Of a stretch of 64,000 bases of DNA, positions 46,772-54,705 are shown piece after piece (position 1 is the stretch's first letter; every line of letters begins with the position of its first letter). Position numbers and translations under genes: made by a program. Below the pieces are notes generated by a model, which ran no database searches, was not told the origin of the DNA, and saw only the letters and a list, made by a program, of their open reading frames with translations. This DNA is from Verrucomicrobiia bacterium DG1235 (GTDB lineage: Bacteria; Verrucomicrobiota; Verrucomicrobiia; Opitutales; Opitutaceae), in contig DS990592.1 of the NCBI GenBank assembly GCA_000155695.1, positions 1,264,556 to 1,328,555 of the forward strand, read 5' to 3'.

Positions 46772-47260
46772 ATGCTCCTAGCTCTCACCTATACCACCGA
46801 CGAAGAATTCGAGGACGACTACGTCCAAGCCCTCATCGAGGAAGCCGCGGAGCTCTCCGCCGAACACACCTGGTGGCACCAGCCCCTCGCCCTCGCGCCT
46901 GACGTCAAAAACCCAAATCTCCTCACCGGCACCACCAAGCTCCTCCACCGCTACATCACCGCGGCCGACGGCACCACTCGCAAGATCGACTACCGCGACG
47001 ACGTCCTTATGAGTTCCGTCGACACCCTCGTCCTCCTCGAGATGCTCACCCTCCTCAGCAAAGAGCACGAATTCACCTGGCACGTCGCCCTCCCGGCCGA
47101 ACCGCGTCCAAAGCCCGCCGGCCGCATCGTCGACGGCGAGATCGACCCCAAGCTCTTCGAGCTCATCATGCCCGAAGTCGAAGCCAACGAAATCACCGAA
47201 GCCGAACTCGAAGACCAATCCCTCCACCAAAAGATCCGAGATAAATATTTCCAGAAATAG
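46772..47260 (+). CDS. Hypothetical acidic protein, 162 aa
   Basis: MLLALTYTTDEEFEDDYVQA begins a soluble, acidic 162-residue protein ending DKYFQK. No signal peptide, membrane segment or known motif. The regular spacing of Glu-rich helices (EANEITEAELEDQSLHQKI) suggests a compact helical C-terminus. The ATG at 46772 is preferred over one at 46694, because the 26 residues between are encoded by the repeat leader and look like random His/Pro-rich sequence. Codon use matches the preceding helicase, 150 bp upstream. Confidence 0.65.
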   Translation: MLLALTYTTDEEFEDDYVQALIEEAAELSAEHTWWHQPLALAPDVKNPNLLTGTTKLLHRYITAADGTTRKIDYRDDVLMSSVDTLVLLEMLTLLSKEHEFTWHVALPAEPRPKPAGRIVDGEIDPKLFELIMPEVEANEITEAELEDQSLHQKIRDKYFQK

Positions 47261-47671
47261 ACCGAACCATCCACCCGTGGAGCTCGAACACGGCGAGGTA
47301 AAGAAACAGCAAGTATTCCCCTATCGAATACACAAGCCCACCTCCTTTGAACAAGCGATTTCCGAGACACCCGATTTTCTCTGGCGGGAAGCCAGGCCGA
47401 CGAAGCTAAAGAAGCCCCTTTCATATCAGATTCTATCCTTTTCAGATAAAGATTAGGATAAATCCCCTTACTAGTAGGCATTTCAGAAAATAATACCACT
47501 GGGGATGCTACTTACCCACATAAGCACGCCTCATAGCAAGCGAACGGCATATACTCAAATTGAGGAAAGCTCCTCAAGGGTTCCTTAAGGCGCTCCGTCC
47601 CTAGCGGTCCTACTGCTAACCCTACTCCCGAACCAGAGAGTAGGGCTAATCCTCAACCTCGGAAAAAAACA
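47261..47671. other. 411-bp intergenic region with a hairpin
   Basis: No open frame of note. Contains a hairpin at 47620-47645: CCCTACTC and GAGTAGGG, 10-base loop, ending 26 bases before the next ATG. The sequence around it (AGAGTAGGGCTAATCCTC at 47637-47654) matches one at 817-834 with one difference. An imperfect TATCCT...AGGATA stem lies near 47428-47457. The hairpin may be a leader control element; a terminator for the previous gene is not obvious. Confidence 0.45.
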
Positions 47672-48043
47672 ATGCTTGAATCGCTTCCCTCACCGCTGAC
47701 CGCCTTCGCCATTTGGCTGGGCTTTGGCCTGCTAAAAACCGCTATGGATATTATCAAGAAAACCCCATTCTCCTTCTTCGATTTCACGCATAGCCTCGCC
47801 TTTGGACCCATCGCTCTGGTCAACGAAATCATCCAGTCCTTCGCCAGCGACGAAGCCCTGGAAAGCGAAGCCAAGGAAATCGAAGTCGAGCCGGCCCTCG
47901 AAATCCCTAGTCGAGCCACACCTCAGACGGAATTCGACTTAAGCCCACGCTACCGACTCTCCGACTCTCGCCAATTCAGCTACCAGGACGCAGAGGAGTC
48001 CGAGAAAAAGAACAGCGAAGAACTCGAGCCCACCTTGGTCTAG
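47672..48043 (+). CDS. Hypothetical membrane-associated protein, 123 aa
   Basis: A short N-terminal hydrophobic part (FAIWLGFGLLKTAMDIIKK, then FDFTHSLAFGPIALVNEII) is followed by an acidic, disordered tail rich in Glu and Ser (SDEALESEAKEIEVEPALE ... SEKKNSEELEPTLV). It could be a small membrane-bound adaptor. AAAAAAC precedes the start, so the ribosome site is weak. No family recognised. A perfect 10-bp-arm hairpin follows 26 bp after the stop. Confidence 0.6.
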   Translation: MLESLPSPLTAFAIWLGFGLLKTAMDIIKKTPFSFFDFTHSLAFGPIALVNEIIQSFASDEALESEAKEIEVEPALEIPSRATPQTEFDLSPRYRLSDSRQFSYQDAEESEKKNSEELEPTLV

Positions 48044-48068
48044 AGTCCGAAAACCAAGCTTTCAAAAT

Positions 48069-48106
48069 ACGCGGCGTGGCGCAGTTCAACCGCCGTCACG
48101 CCGCGT
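48069..48106. terminator. Long-loop hairpin after the 123-aa gene
   Basis: ACGCGGCGTG (48069-48078) and CACGCCGCGT (48097-48106) are perfect inverted repeats with an 18-base loop. There is no good U-run (TTTCGACTCCCTTT follows), so termination is only possible. The unit CACGCCGCGT also occurs near 42830 after purK, so it may be a small dispersed repeat. Confidence 0.4.
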
Positions 48107-48209
48107 TTCGACTCCCTTTGAAAACCGCTTTACCCATAAGCTCTTCGCACCTACAACCTAATAAATCCATCCCAACAGCCGCCCCAACAAACACTCCACC
48201 ACCAATCTT

Positions 48210-49226
48210 GTGGCACGCTCCCTAACGCCCCCAGTCGCAATAGTCCAAAAATCCCTTACCCTCTTCGCGCCTCGCATTGTCGTAGCCCTCATTATTTCAC
48301 TCCTCACCACTCACTACTCACTACTTGTCGCTGAAAGCGACACCCACGGCGCCCTTTCCCACGAATACCTCTTCGCCCCCAACAAAACATTCCCCTACTT
48401 CGAGTCCGTCTCCCAGCTCGACGCCACCTCGCCCGCCACCTACTCCCCGCAAAACGCCGCCATGCTCGCCCAGTGCAGCATGCTCATCTACGTCAAGGAG
48501 CCCGACTTCATCGAAGAAAAGCTCACCTCAGCCGGCTTCACCGATATCCAATTCTTCGATACGCTTGGCACCTACGCATTCCTCGCCGAAAGCCCCGAGC
48601 ACATCGTCATCACCTTCCGCGGCACCGAGACTGGTGACCAGACCGACTATTTCACCGACGCCAAATTCCTCCACCGCGACTTCACCGAAAACGGCCGTGC
48701 CCACGCCGGTTTCCTCGACGCCCTCTCCCACGTCCAAGACGCGCTTCAAACTTCCCTCGCCTCCCGCCTCGAAGCCGCTCCCAATAAAACCGTTTGGCTC
48801 GCCGGCCACAGCCTCGGAGCCGCTCTCGCCACCCTCTTCGGTATCCAAAATTTCGATTCAGTCGACGCCATCTACACCATCGGCAGCCCTCGTTCCGTAA
48901 ACAAAAGCCTCGCCGAACACTGGCACGAAAGCCTCCCCATCTTCCGCGTCGTCAACAACAACGACATCATCACCCGCCTCCCCGGTCCCCCATTCTACCA
49001 GCACATCGGCCCCACCTATTTTCTAGCAGCCGACGGACAGCTCATCACCGACCCGCCCAAACCCCGCGTCTGGCGCGAACGCCTCAAAGGCCACGGAAAA
49101 CTGACCAAACGCCTCTTCGAAGAGCACTGGTCCGAGAAAGACTTCACCGCCATCCCTTCCGACTACTTCGTAGACCACTCCACCCGCCTCTACACTGAAC
49201 ACCTCATCGCCCTCGCGCAAAAGTAA
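48210..49226 (+). CDS. Class 3 lipase, secreted
   Basis: 338 residues. The alpha/beta hydrolase core has VITFRGTETGDQTDYFTDA (oxyanion region), AHAGFLDALSHV, nucleophile WLAGHSLGAALATLFG, acid in FRVVNNNDIITRLP (Asp) and base in VDHSTRLYTEHL near the C-terminus: the fungal-type lipase 3 set. The N-terminus (VALIISLLTTHYSLLVAES) reads as a signal peptide and is partly encoded by the type A repeat (48295-48327). The start is GTG 48210, with no ATG in the first 90 residues, so it could lie further downstream. Hydrolyses acylglycerols or phospholipids. Confidence 0.87.
   Translation: MARSLTPPVAIVQKSLTLFAPRIVVALIISLLTTHYSLLVAESDTHGALSHEYLFAPNKTFPYFESVSQLDATSPATYSPQNAAMLAQCSMLIYVKEPDFIEEKLTSAGFTDIQFFDTLGTYAFLAESPEHIVITFRGTETGDQTDYFTDAKFLHRDFTENGRAHAGFLDALSHVQDALQTSLASRLEAAPNKTVWLAGHSLGAALATLFGIQNFDSVDAIYTIGSPRSVNKSLAEHWHESLPIFRVVNNNDIITRLPGPPFYQHIGPTYFLAADGQLITDPPKPRVWRERLKGHGKLTKRLFEEHWSEKDFTAIPSDYFVDHSTRLYTEHLIALAQK
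48295..48327. repeat. Type A pyrimidine-rich repeat inside the lipase signal region
   Basis: TTTCACTCCT then CACCACTCACTACTCACTAC (48305-48324), identical to the copy at 44021-44040. Translated as LLTTHYSLL within the lipase signal peptide. Confidence 0.65.
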
Positions 49227-49288
49227 GTCTCGAGCCGAGTCCATTTCAAACATTGCCCCACCCGTTCATCTTCCATTAGCATCCACCG

Positions 49289-50059
49289 ATGCTACCCAAT
49301 CCCGACTCCCAACCCCGCTCCATGAACAGAGCCTACTGGGATGGCGTATCCAAAAACTACCGCGGCGAAGTCCTCAGCGTCTACCACCACGACCACCTTC
49401 ACCTCGTCCAAAATCGAATCGCGTCCGCGGGAAAATCTCAACCCGCCGCCCGTGCCGCCGACCTAGGATGCGGCGTCGGACACTTCACTCCCGCTCTCGC
49501 CAAGGCCTTCGCCCATGTGGATGCCTGCGACCTTTCTTCAAACGGCGTCGACGCCACCCGCCAAATCTGCTCGCCCTTCCCAAATGTCACCGTCCACCAG
49601 CTCGACCTCGCCACCGATCTCGTCCCCTTCGAGCCCGTCGACTTCGCCCTCTGCGTCAATGTACTCATAATGCCCTCTCTCGACGAGCGTCTCCGCGCTT
49701 GGAGAGCCGTCACCAACCAAGTGGCCAGCGGCGGTACCCTCCTTCTCGTCGTCCCCTCCCTAGAATCCGTACAAATGGAACTCTTCCGCGCCGTCGACGC
49801 CCATATCGAAGACGGCCAAAGCTGCGCCGAGGCCCAGCATCACGGTCATACCCAGTCCGCCACCATTAAAGAACTCCAGCAAGGCGTCCACCAGCTGGAC
49901 GGACTTCCCACCAAACACTACCTTCGAGCCGAACTCGAAGACATGCTCCCCGCCCACGAATTCGACATTCAAGAGCTTCTCAAAATCGACTACCCAGCCG
50001 AGCCCCAAGCCTCACTCGCCCCGTCCTGGGATTGGCTCGCACTCGCAAAACGCCGCTAA
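49289..50059 (+). CDS. Class I SAM-dependent methyltransferase
   Basis: 256 residues. SAM-binding motif I is AARAADLGCGVGHFTPALAKAF; the acidic end of strand 2 is VDACDLSSNGVDATRQ; motif IV is FALCVNVLIMPSLDERLRAWRAV. It begins MNRAYWDGVSKNYRGEVLSV from residue 12, so a later start at 49322 is also possible. Small-molecule or lipid methyltransferases look like this; the substrate is not predictable. It is convergent with the degenerate ligase gene at 50123. Confidence 0.88.
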   Translation: MLPNPDSQPRSMNRAYWDGVSKNYRGEVLSVYHHDHLHLVQNRIASAGKSQPAARAADLGCGVGHFTPALAKAFAHVDACDLSSNGVDATRQICSPFPNVTVHQLDLATDLVPFEPVDFALCVNVLIMPSLDERLRAWRAVTNQVASGGTLLLVVPSLESVQMELFRAVDAHIEDGQSCAEAQHHGHTQSATIKELQQGVHQLDGLPTKHYLRAELEDMLPAHEFDIQELLKIDYPAEPQASLAPSWDWLALAKRR

Positions 50060-50122
50060 AACCAAGCTCTACATGCCAACCCTCGTCTTGAATCCAAAAC
50101 GCATATCCTATTTACGGATACA

Positions 50123-50968
50123 CTAAAAAAACGCCTTCAACCAAGCGAGGCGCGTAAAGCGACGCGACAACGCTGTCCGATTCCACTCCCCGTCATCCCT
50201 CCTCAAATCCGGCAATCGCTCGGTAAAGAAGAAGTATAGAATCAGCTTCGTATCTTCAAATTCAGCGCCAAACTGCAAAAGCTCCGCTCTCAGCTTCGAC
50301 TCCTCCTGAGCTCCCCGAGGCATCATTCGAGGAAGCACCTCGACAACCACCGCCGGTCGAACACCGACCTTAGACTTCAGGCTGATCAAAATTGCTCGCG
50401 ATACCTTTGCATGCCGCTCGAAAACCGGTTCGCAACGCGCCGGCACAAAGGTGCCAAAAGAGGCATTGATTCCATCCCCGGTCCTGCCGCACAGCCAAAA
50501 CTCGCCGAGATCATCCACCAACGCGAAGTACCCAGTCTCTGAGCACACATGACTATCTCCCTCATTTGACCTAGCGAGAAAAAGCTCCCCAATTCTATCC
50601 TCCAATCTGAGAGATGTCGTTCCTGCGGAGGCCAAGTGAGGCGATACAATCTTCTTTTCAACTCCCGGCAGAAATGTCCCGAGATATAAATACCCATTTT
50701 CGGATTTAAGGTTCTCACTATCCAATCGCACCACCGCAGCTACCGGAACCGAAGAAGTTCCAAAAACCGAATACACCTTTGCCAACGGAAAAAAGCGGCG
50801 AACCCCCGAAACAAGCTCGCGAGCCCTACCGCTCACCTCAGGCACAAAAACACGCTCAACCCCCAAGCACCGAATCGATCGTTTCTCACAGTAGTCAAAA
50901 ATCGCCTCCCAATCACGGACGCTCAAGGTCAACCGCGAAACCTCCAAATCCTCGATAGCCGAAATCAT
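50123..50968 (-). pseudogene. 3' half of a degenerate OleC-like AMP-binding gene
   Basis: The frame is the same as that of the upstream half and is separated from it only by an amber stop and one Arg codon. Homology-like continuity runs across the break. The 281 residues resemble the large C-terminal part of OleC-type ligases: an SPALWDRV-type helix region (SVRDWEAIFDYCEKRSIRCLG), VYSVFGTSSVPVAAVV in place of the usual YGATEALPV, and TGYFALVDDLGEFWLCGRTG in place of the hinge motif TGDxGYxDxxGxLWFCGRK. The conserved Lys near the C-terminus is not identifiable. It may be translated separately from the ATG at 50968 or be dead. Confidence 0.65.
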
Positions 50969-50971
50969 TCG

Positions 50972-51769
50972 CTAAATCCGCTTCGAAAGCACCGCACCAA
51001 ATCCTGTTTCGAGCACCACACTAGAAACCCCCAAAGCGGGATAAATAAGCGTCATCAAAGCATCTCCATTGAAGTCCACCCTTGACGGCTCAATACGCAA
51101 CCCACTTCGACAAGCGTCCAACAAAGCTGAAAAATCATCAGGGCCAAACCGAACTCCCTCCGCATCACCTCTAAAAAAAGTCACCCCGGATCTCATTCGC
51201 CCAAGGCTGGGCTTTAAAGGCTGTATCAGCTTAACCTCTACAGCCAGTCGAAGCAGCGGACTTTTTAACTCAAGTACCTCACATCCGGAGCCATGCAACT
51301 TTTTCAAACGAGAGGAAACCGCATTCGACGCCACTGCATAATTCGGCTCAAAAGAAGATACCCCCACCGCGTACGTCTTCGATTCTTCCAGGACCGCAAC
51401 CTCCGCGCCGATTTTCATCAAGGCATAGCTCGCCGCCACCATTGCCAATCCTCTCGGCAGCCAAAGGAGCACACGATCGTTCACGCCAATCCCAGACATC
51501 CGAAAACGGTGCCCCCAAGCCTCAATCTCTTGCATCAAATCGCTAAAACTGAGCGAGAGGTATTTTGACTCCCGCCCTCGACCTCGCGGGTCCCGCAGGT
51601 AGAGCGCAGTTTCTCCGAAACTGGATTCTACCACTCCACAAAAAGCGTCTAGAAAATCCGGTTTGCTATCACTGCAAACGCAGACCTCCTCAGTAGTCTT
51701 TCCCTTTGGCCAATCCCCTATTTGAGCTGATATATTTCCTTCGAAACGAGTCCTCATAGGCAGCTGCAT
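50972..51769 (-). pseudogene. 5' half of a degenerate OleC-like AMP-binding gene, ending at an in-frame amber
   Basis: 265 residues from the ATG at 51769 to TAG at 50974-50972. The N-terminal part is recognisable (YLSLSFSDLMQEIEAWGHRF, GIGVNDRVLLWLPRGLAMVAASYALMKIGAEVAVLE). The adenylation P-loop TSGSTGxPKG is missing: the matching place reads FFRGDAEGVRFGPDDFSAL. The end ALMTLIYPALGVSSVVLE matches the OleC segment FALFDPALGMTTVVPD, and the sequence continues in frame beyond the stop. Loss of the P-loop plus the stop suggest a non-functional relic, or a non-catalytic protein. Function of OleC family: beta-lactone or olefin hydrocarbon synthesis. Confidence 0.65.
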
Positions 51770-51905
51770 TTTATTCGTATTTCCCAGGCACTCAGATGCG
51801 CAATCGCCGCGCTTTATTCCCCTCAATGTCCGTTTGACTGAACTCCTCGATAAATGCGCCAAGAATTTTCGGAATAAATACCCATCCCCAAGCGCTCTCA
51901 GAACC

Positions 51906-52136
51906 ATGCGCTCAACCAACATAGTCGCCATCCGCGTGGCCGTCATCAGTAGCAGCCTAGTTCTCGCCGGTTGCAGCACCGTCCCCGCCTACCAGCAACA
52001 ACACCTCTCCAAGCCCGGCATGACCTTCTCCGACTCGCTCGTAGAGACAACTCAAGCCAGCCTCACATCCCAAATGGAACCTGGCGCCGAAACCTCCGGC
52101 GGCGCCCAAGCCTCCGGCTGCTCCGCCTGCAGATAG
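51906..52136 (+). CDS. DUF4266-type lipoprotein, 76 aa
   Basis: MRSTNIVAIRVAVISSSLVLAGCS is a lipoprotein signal with lipobox LAGC. The mature part is short (TVPAYQQQHLSKPGMTFS), with the conserved PxxxxxLxxPxM element of DUF4266, and ends GCSACR, matching the family's Gly/Cys-rich terminus. In many bacteria this gene precedes a DUF3570 barrel and thioredoxin and FMN-transferase genes; the first two follow here. The ATG at 51906 gives the correct signal peptide. The divergent ligase relic starts 136 bp upstream. Confidence 0.82.
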   Translation: MRSTNIVAIRVAVISSSLVLAGCSTVPAYQQQHLSKPGMTFSDSLVETTQASLTSQMEPGAETSGGAQASGCSACR

Positions 52137-52160
52137 CCCACTACAACCACATCTTTTTCT

Positions 52161-52193
52161 GAATCTTCGCGCCTCTTCGTGGGAAAAAAAATC
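52161..52193. repeat. Type B leader repeat
   Basis: GAATCTTCGCGCCTCTTCGT then GGGAAAAAAAATC. Between the lipoprotein and barrel genes. Confidence 0.6.
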
Positions 52194-52245
52194 TCATAAC
52201 ACACAACCCTCTCTACGCTTAGTCCACCCCCCTCAACCCAATCAC

Positions 52246-52269
52246 TTGTGACTTCCGTGGTTAAAAACC
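52246..52269. repeat. Type B leader repeat at the start of the barrel gene
   Basis: TTGTGACTTCCGTGGTTAAA then AACC, followed by a pyrimidine-rich stretch. Overlaps the presumed GTG start at 52248. Confidence 0.5.
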
Positions 52270-53408
52270 TACCCCATTTTCCCATCCTCTCATCGCTGCG
52301 CATCTCAATTATCGCCGCGCTCAGCTTCACCCTTCCCATCTCACTTTTCACTCTTCTATTCACCCCCGTCACCCACGCCGTCGACACCCTCGAAACCTCC
52401 CTCGAACACCTCTCCTCCGACCCTTTCTCCATCTCCCTCCTCACCGTCCGCGCCACCGATCAGCACGGTCCCTGGGAAACCAAAACCACTCTTTCCCGCA
52501 GCGACTACGCCCTCGACTTCCGCGCCGCATCCTTCGACTTCCTCGGCGAAGACGCTCAACTCCGCGAAAAAACCCATTCTCTAAACCTCACCGCCTCCCG
52601 CCAAATCCACGACGCCCTCACCCTCGACCTCGGCGTCGGCTACCGCGACGGCTTCCCCAACTACCGCTCCGTCTGGCTCGACACCTACTTCGACCAACAC
52701 TTCGCCCCCCTCTCCGGCGTCCCCGGGCACGAACTCTACGAAAACTTCCAAGCCTCCGCCGCCAGCCTCAGCAGCTCCCTCCGCTGGGAATACCTTCCCG
52801 CCAACGCAACCGCCAGCGTCTCCATCTCCCGAATACAAGATAACGTCTCCCCAGGCTACGAAATCGACTTCGACGGCATTCGACGCAGCGAACTCGTCCT
52901 CGCCACCACCTCCATAAGCCTCATCACCGAAAACGTCCTCACCCCGCGACTCCGCTCCCGCCTCGCCCTCACTGTCACCGAAACCTCCGCCCGCGACACT
53001 CGCTACGCCGCTGAGCTCGCCCTCAACGCCGTCCTCGGCGACCGCTTCATCTGGCGAAACAAATTAGGAGCCACCACCGAAGACCCACAATTCGATGCCC
53101 ACTATCTGGATACAACCCTCGAATACCAAGCCACCGACACCCTCGCCCTCTATCTAAACGCCCGCCGCTACTCCGACACCGGCGAAATCGAAAACGCCCT
53201 GCTCTTCACCACCGCCGCCCCCGGCCTCCACAACGACTCCCTCGGCCTCGGCCTCCGCTACACCACAGAAAACTGGTCCGCCCGCCTTTCCGCCACCCAT
53301 TCCCAATCCGACTACGCCGACACCAACAAGGACGTCGACTTCTTCCAACACCTCTACGCCGACACCAACTGGCTCACCCTCCAACTCGCCCTCGCCACAA
53401 CCTTCTAG
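52248..53408 (+). CDS. DUF3570-like outer-membrane beta-barrel protein
   Basis: 386 residues. After a long signal segment (RISIIAALSFTLPISLFTLLF ... THAVD) the mature protein is a run of alternating amphipathic strands (WETKTTLSRSDYALDFRAASF, GVGYRDGFPNYRSVWLDTYF, LGLGLRYTTENWSARLSATHSQ) ending LATTF, the aromatic C-terminal residue of outer-membrane barrels. GVGYRDGFPNYRSVWLDTYF and LFTTAAPGLHNDSLGLGLRY fit DUF3570. Its start is a GTG at 52248 that lies in a type B repeat; no Met occurs in the signal region. Function unknown; partners are the DUF4266 lipoprotein and the redox protein downstream. Confidence 0.78.
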   Translation: MTSVVKNLPHFPILSSLRISIIAALSFTLPISLFTLLFTPVTHAVDTLETSLEHLSSDPFSISLLTVRATDQHGPWETKTTLSRSDYALDFRAASFDFLGEDAQLREKTHSLNLTASRQIHDALTLDLGVGYRDGFPNYRSVWLDTYFDQHFAPLSGVPGHELYENFQASAASLSSSLRWEYLPANATASVSISRIQDNVSPGYEIDFDGIRRSELVLATTSISLITENVLTPRLRSRLALTVTETSARDTRYAAELALNAVLGDRFIWRNKLGATTEDPQFDAHYLDTTLEYQATDTLALYLNARRYSDTGEIENALLFTTAAPGLHNDSLGLGLRYTTENWSARLSATHSQSDYADTNKDVDFFQHLYADTNWLTLQLALATTF

Positions 53409-53412
53409 AGCC

Positions 53413-54678
53413 ATGCCCCACCACCAACAATCTCAACTTCCTTTCGTGCCTCTTTGTGCATCTTCGTGGCCAAAAAAACCTTACCCAACTCTCTTTCTCC
53501 TTCTCACCCTTCTCCTCTCGCTCTTCACCCTATCCCCCTCCCTCTCGGCCCAACGCTACGTCGCTGGAGACATCGTCGAAAACTTCACCCTCACGGATCG
53601 CGCCACCGGCGAGCCCGTAAGCCTCTCCGACTTCGAAGGCAAAATCGTCTTCCTCGAATGGTTCGCCTACTGGTGCCCCTTCTGCCAAGCAGCCGCCGAC
53701 CAAACAGAAAGCGGCATCGTTAGCTACTACAATTCGCGCCAAGGCAATCCAGCGGGCATCCCCGTCATCCACGTCGCACTCAACCTCCAGGCAGACGCCG
53801 AATCCTTAACTCAAGACTTTATCGACACCTATAACCTGGGCCTCGTCCTAAACGATTTCGACCGCGCCATATCCAACAAATTCCAAGCGGCCAACCAACC
53901 CATCTTCGCCATCATAAACGGCGTCGCCAACTCACCCAGTCACCAGCAATGGGAACTCCTTCACACCAGCCTCGGATACCTGCAAACCGTCCACCCCATC
54001 ACCACATTCCGCGCCGCCATCGACGCTGTGCAAGCTGCACCCAACCTCGAACCACCTGCATTCACTCTCCAACCTGCTGGAACGAACCTTGCTACTGGAG
54101 AGACACTCCAACTCTCCGTTCAAGCGACTGGAGATGACCTCACGTACCAGTGGCGAAAAAACGGGAATATCATTTCTGAACAAACCTCTGCACAGCTCTC
54201 AATCCAGAACGTTACCCTGGAAGAATCAGGCTCTTACACTGTAACGATTAGCAATGAAGTTGGAGAACTCACTAGCGAGCCTGCCGTGGTCACGATAGGA
54301 CTTTCACTTGCAGATTACCTAGCCAGTTCCGGACTTACGGGAAATGATGCCGAAGCATCGGCAGATCCGGATTTCGACGGTCATTCAAATGTATTCGAAT
54401 ATTTAGGACAATCTGACCCAAACAATTCTACATCGCAGCCCTCTCTCGTCCAAGCTTTCTATGTTGCGAACGAAGCTACCATTCTAGACCTAAGTTTCAC
54501 TATAAGTCCGGACGCTCGAAATTACACGGCCGCTATCCAGATAAGTCCTCAAGCAAATTTCGAACAAGCCACTTCCACCATACCCGCTAGCGAAAACGGT
54601 TCACTCGCAGCTACCATTACTCTCCTTAACAAAGAACCTCCGCTTTTCGCTCGGTTCATTGCCAGAGAACTTCCTTAG
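53413..54678 (+). CDS. Exported thioredoxin-fold protein with Ig-like and C-terminal beta domains
   Basis: 421 residues. A signal peptide (LFLLLTLLLSLFTLSPSLSA) is followed by a TlpA/AhpC-like redox domain (VENFTLTDRATGEPVSLSDFEGKIVFLEWFAYWCPFCQAA, active Cys pair WCPFC at about 89-93). An Ig-like domain comes next (about 217-295, GTNLATGETLQLSVQATGDDLTYQWRKNG). A Ca-binding-like DPDFDGHSNVFEYLGQSDPNN joins it to a C-terminal beta domain ending FARFIARELP. The first 24 residues include a translated type B repeat. It is 4 bp after the barrel gene and probably acts as the redox partner in the DUF4266/DUF3570 cassette. Confidence 0.85.
   Translation: MPHHQQSQLPFVPLCASSWPKKPYPTLFLLLTLLLSLFTLSPSLSAQRYVAGDIVENFTLTDRATGEPVSLSDFEGKIVFLEWFAYWCPFCQAAADQTESGIVSYYNSRQGNPAGIPVIHVALNLQADAESLTQDFIDTYNLGLVLNDFDRAISNKFQAANQPIFAIINGVANSPSHQQWELLHTSLGYLQTVHPITTFRAAIDAVQAAPNLEPPAFTLQPAGTNLATGETLQLSVQATGDDLTYQWRKNGNIISEQTSAQLSIQNVTLEESGSYTVTISNEVGELTSEPAVVTIGLSLADYLASSGLTGNDAEASADPDFDGHSNVFEYLGQSDPNNSTSQPSLVQAFYVANEATILDLSFTISPDARNYTAAIQISPQANFEQATSTIPASENGSLAATITLLNKEPPLFARFIARELP
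53439..53480. repeat. Type B leader repeat inside the thioredoxin-fold gene start
   Basis: TCCTTTCGTGCCTCTTTGTG then CATCTTCGTGGCCAAAAAAACC. Fullest copy of the family. It is translated as LPFVPLCASSWPKK, just before the signal peptide core, so the true start may lie downstream. Confidence 0.6.
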
Positions 54679-54705
54679 AAGAATAACCAAACAATCAATT
54701 CTGAA

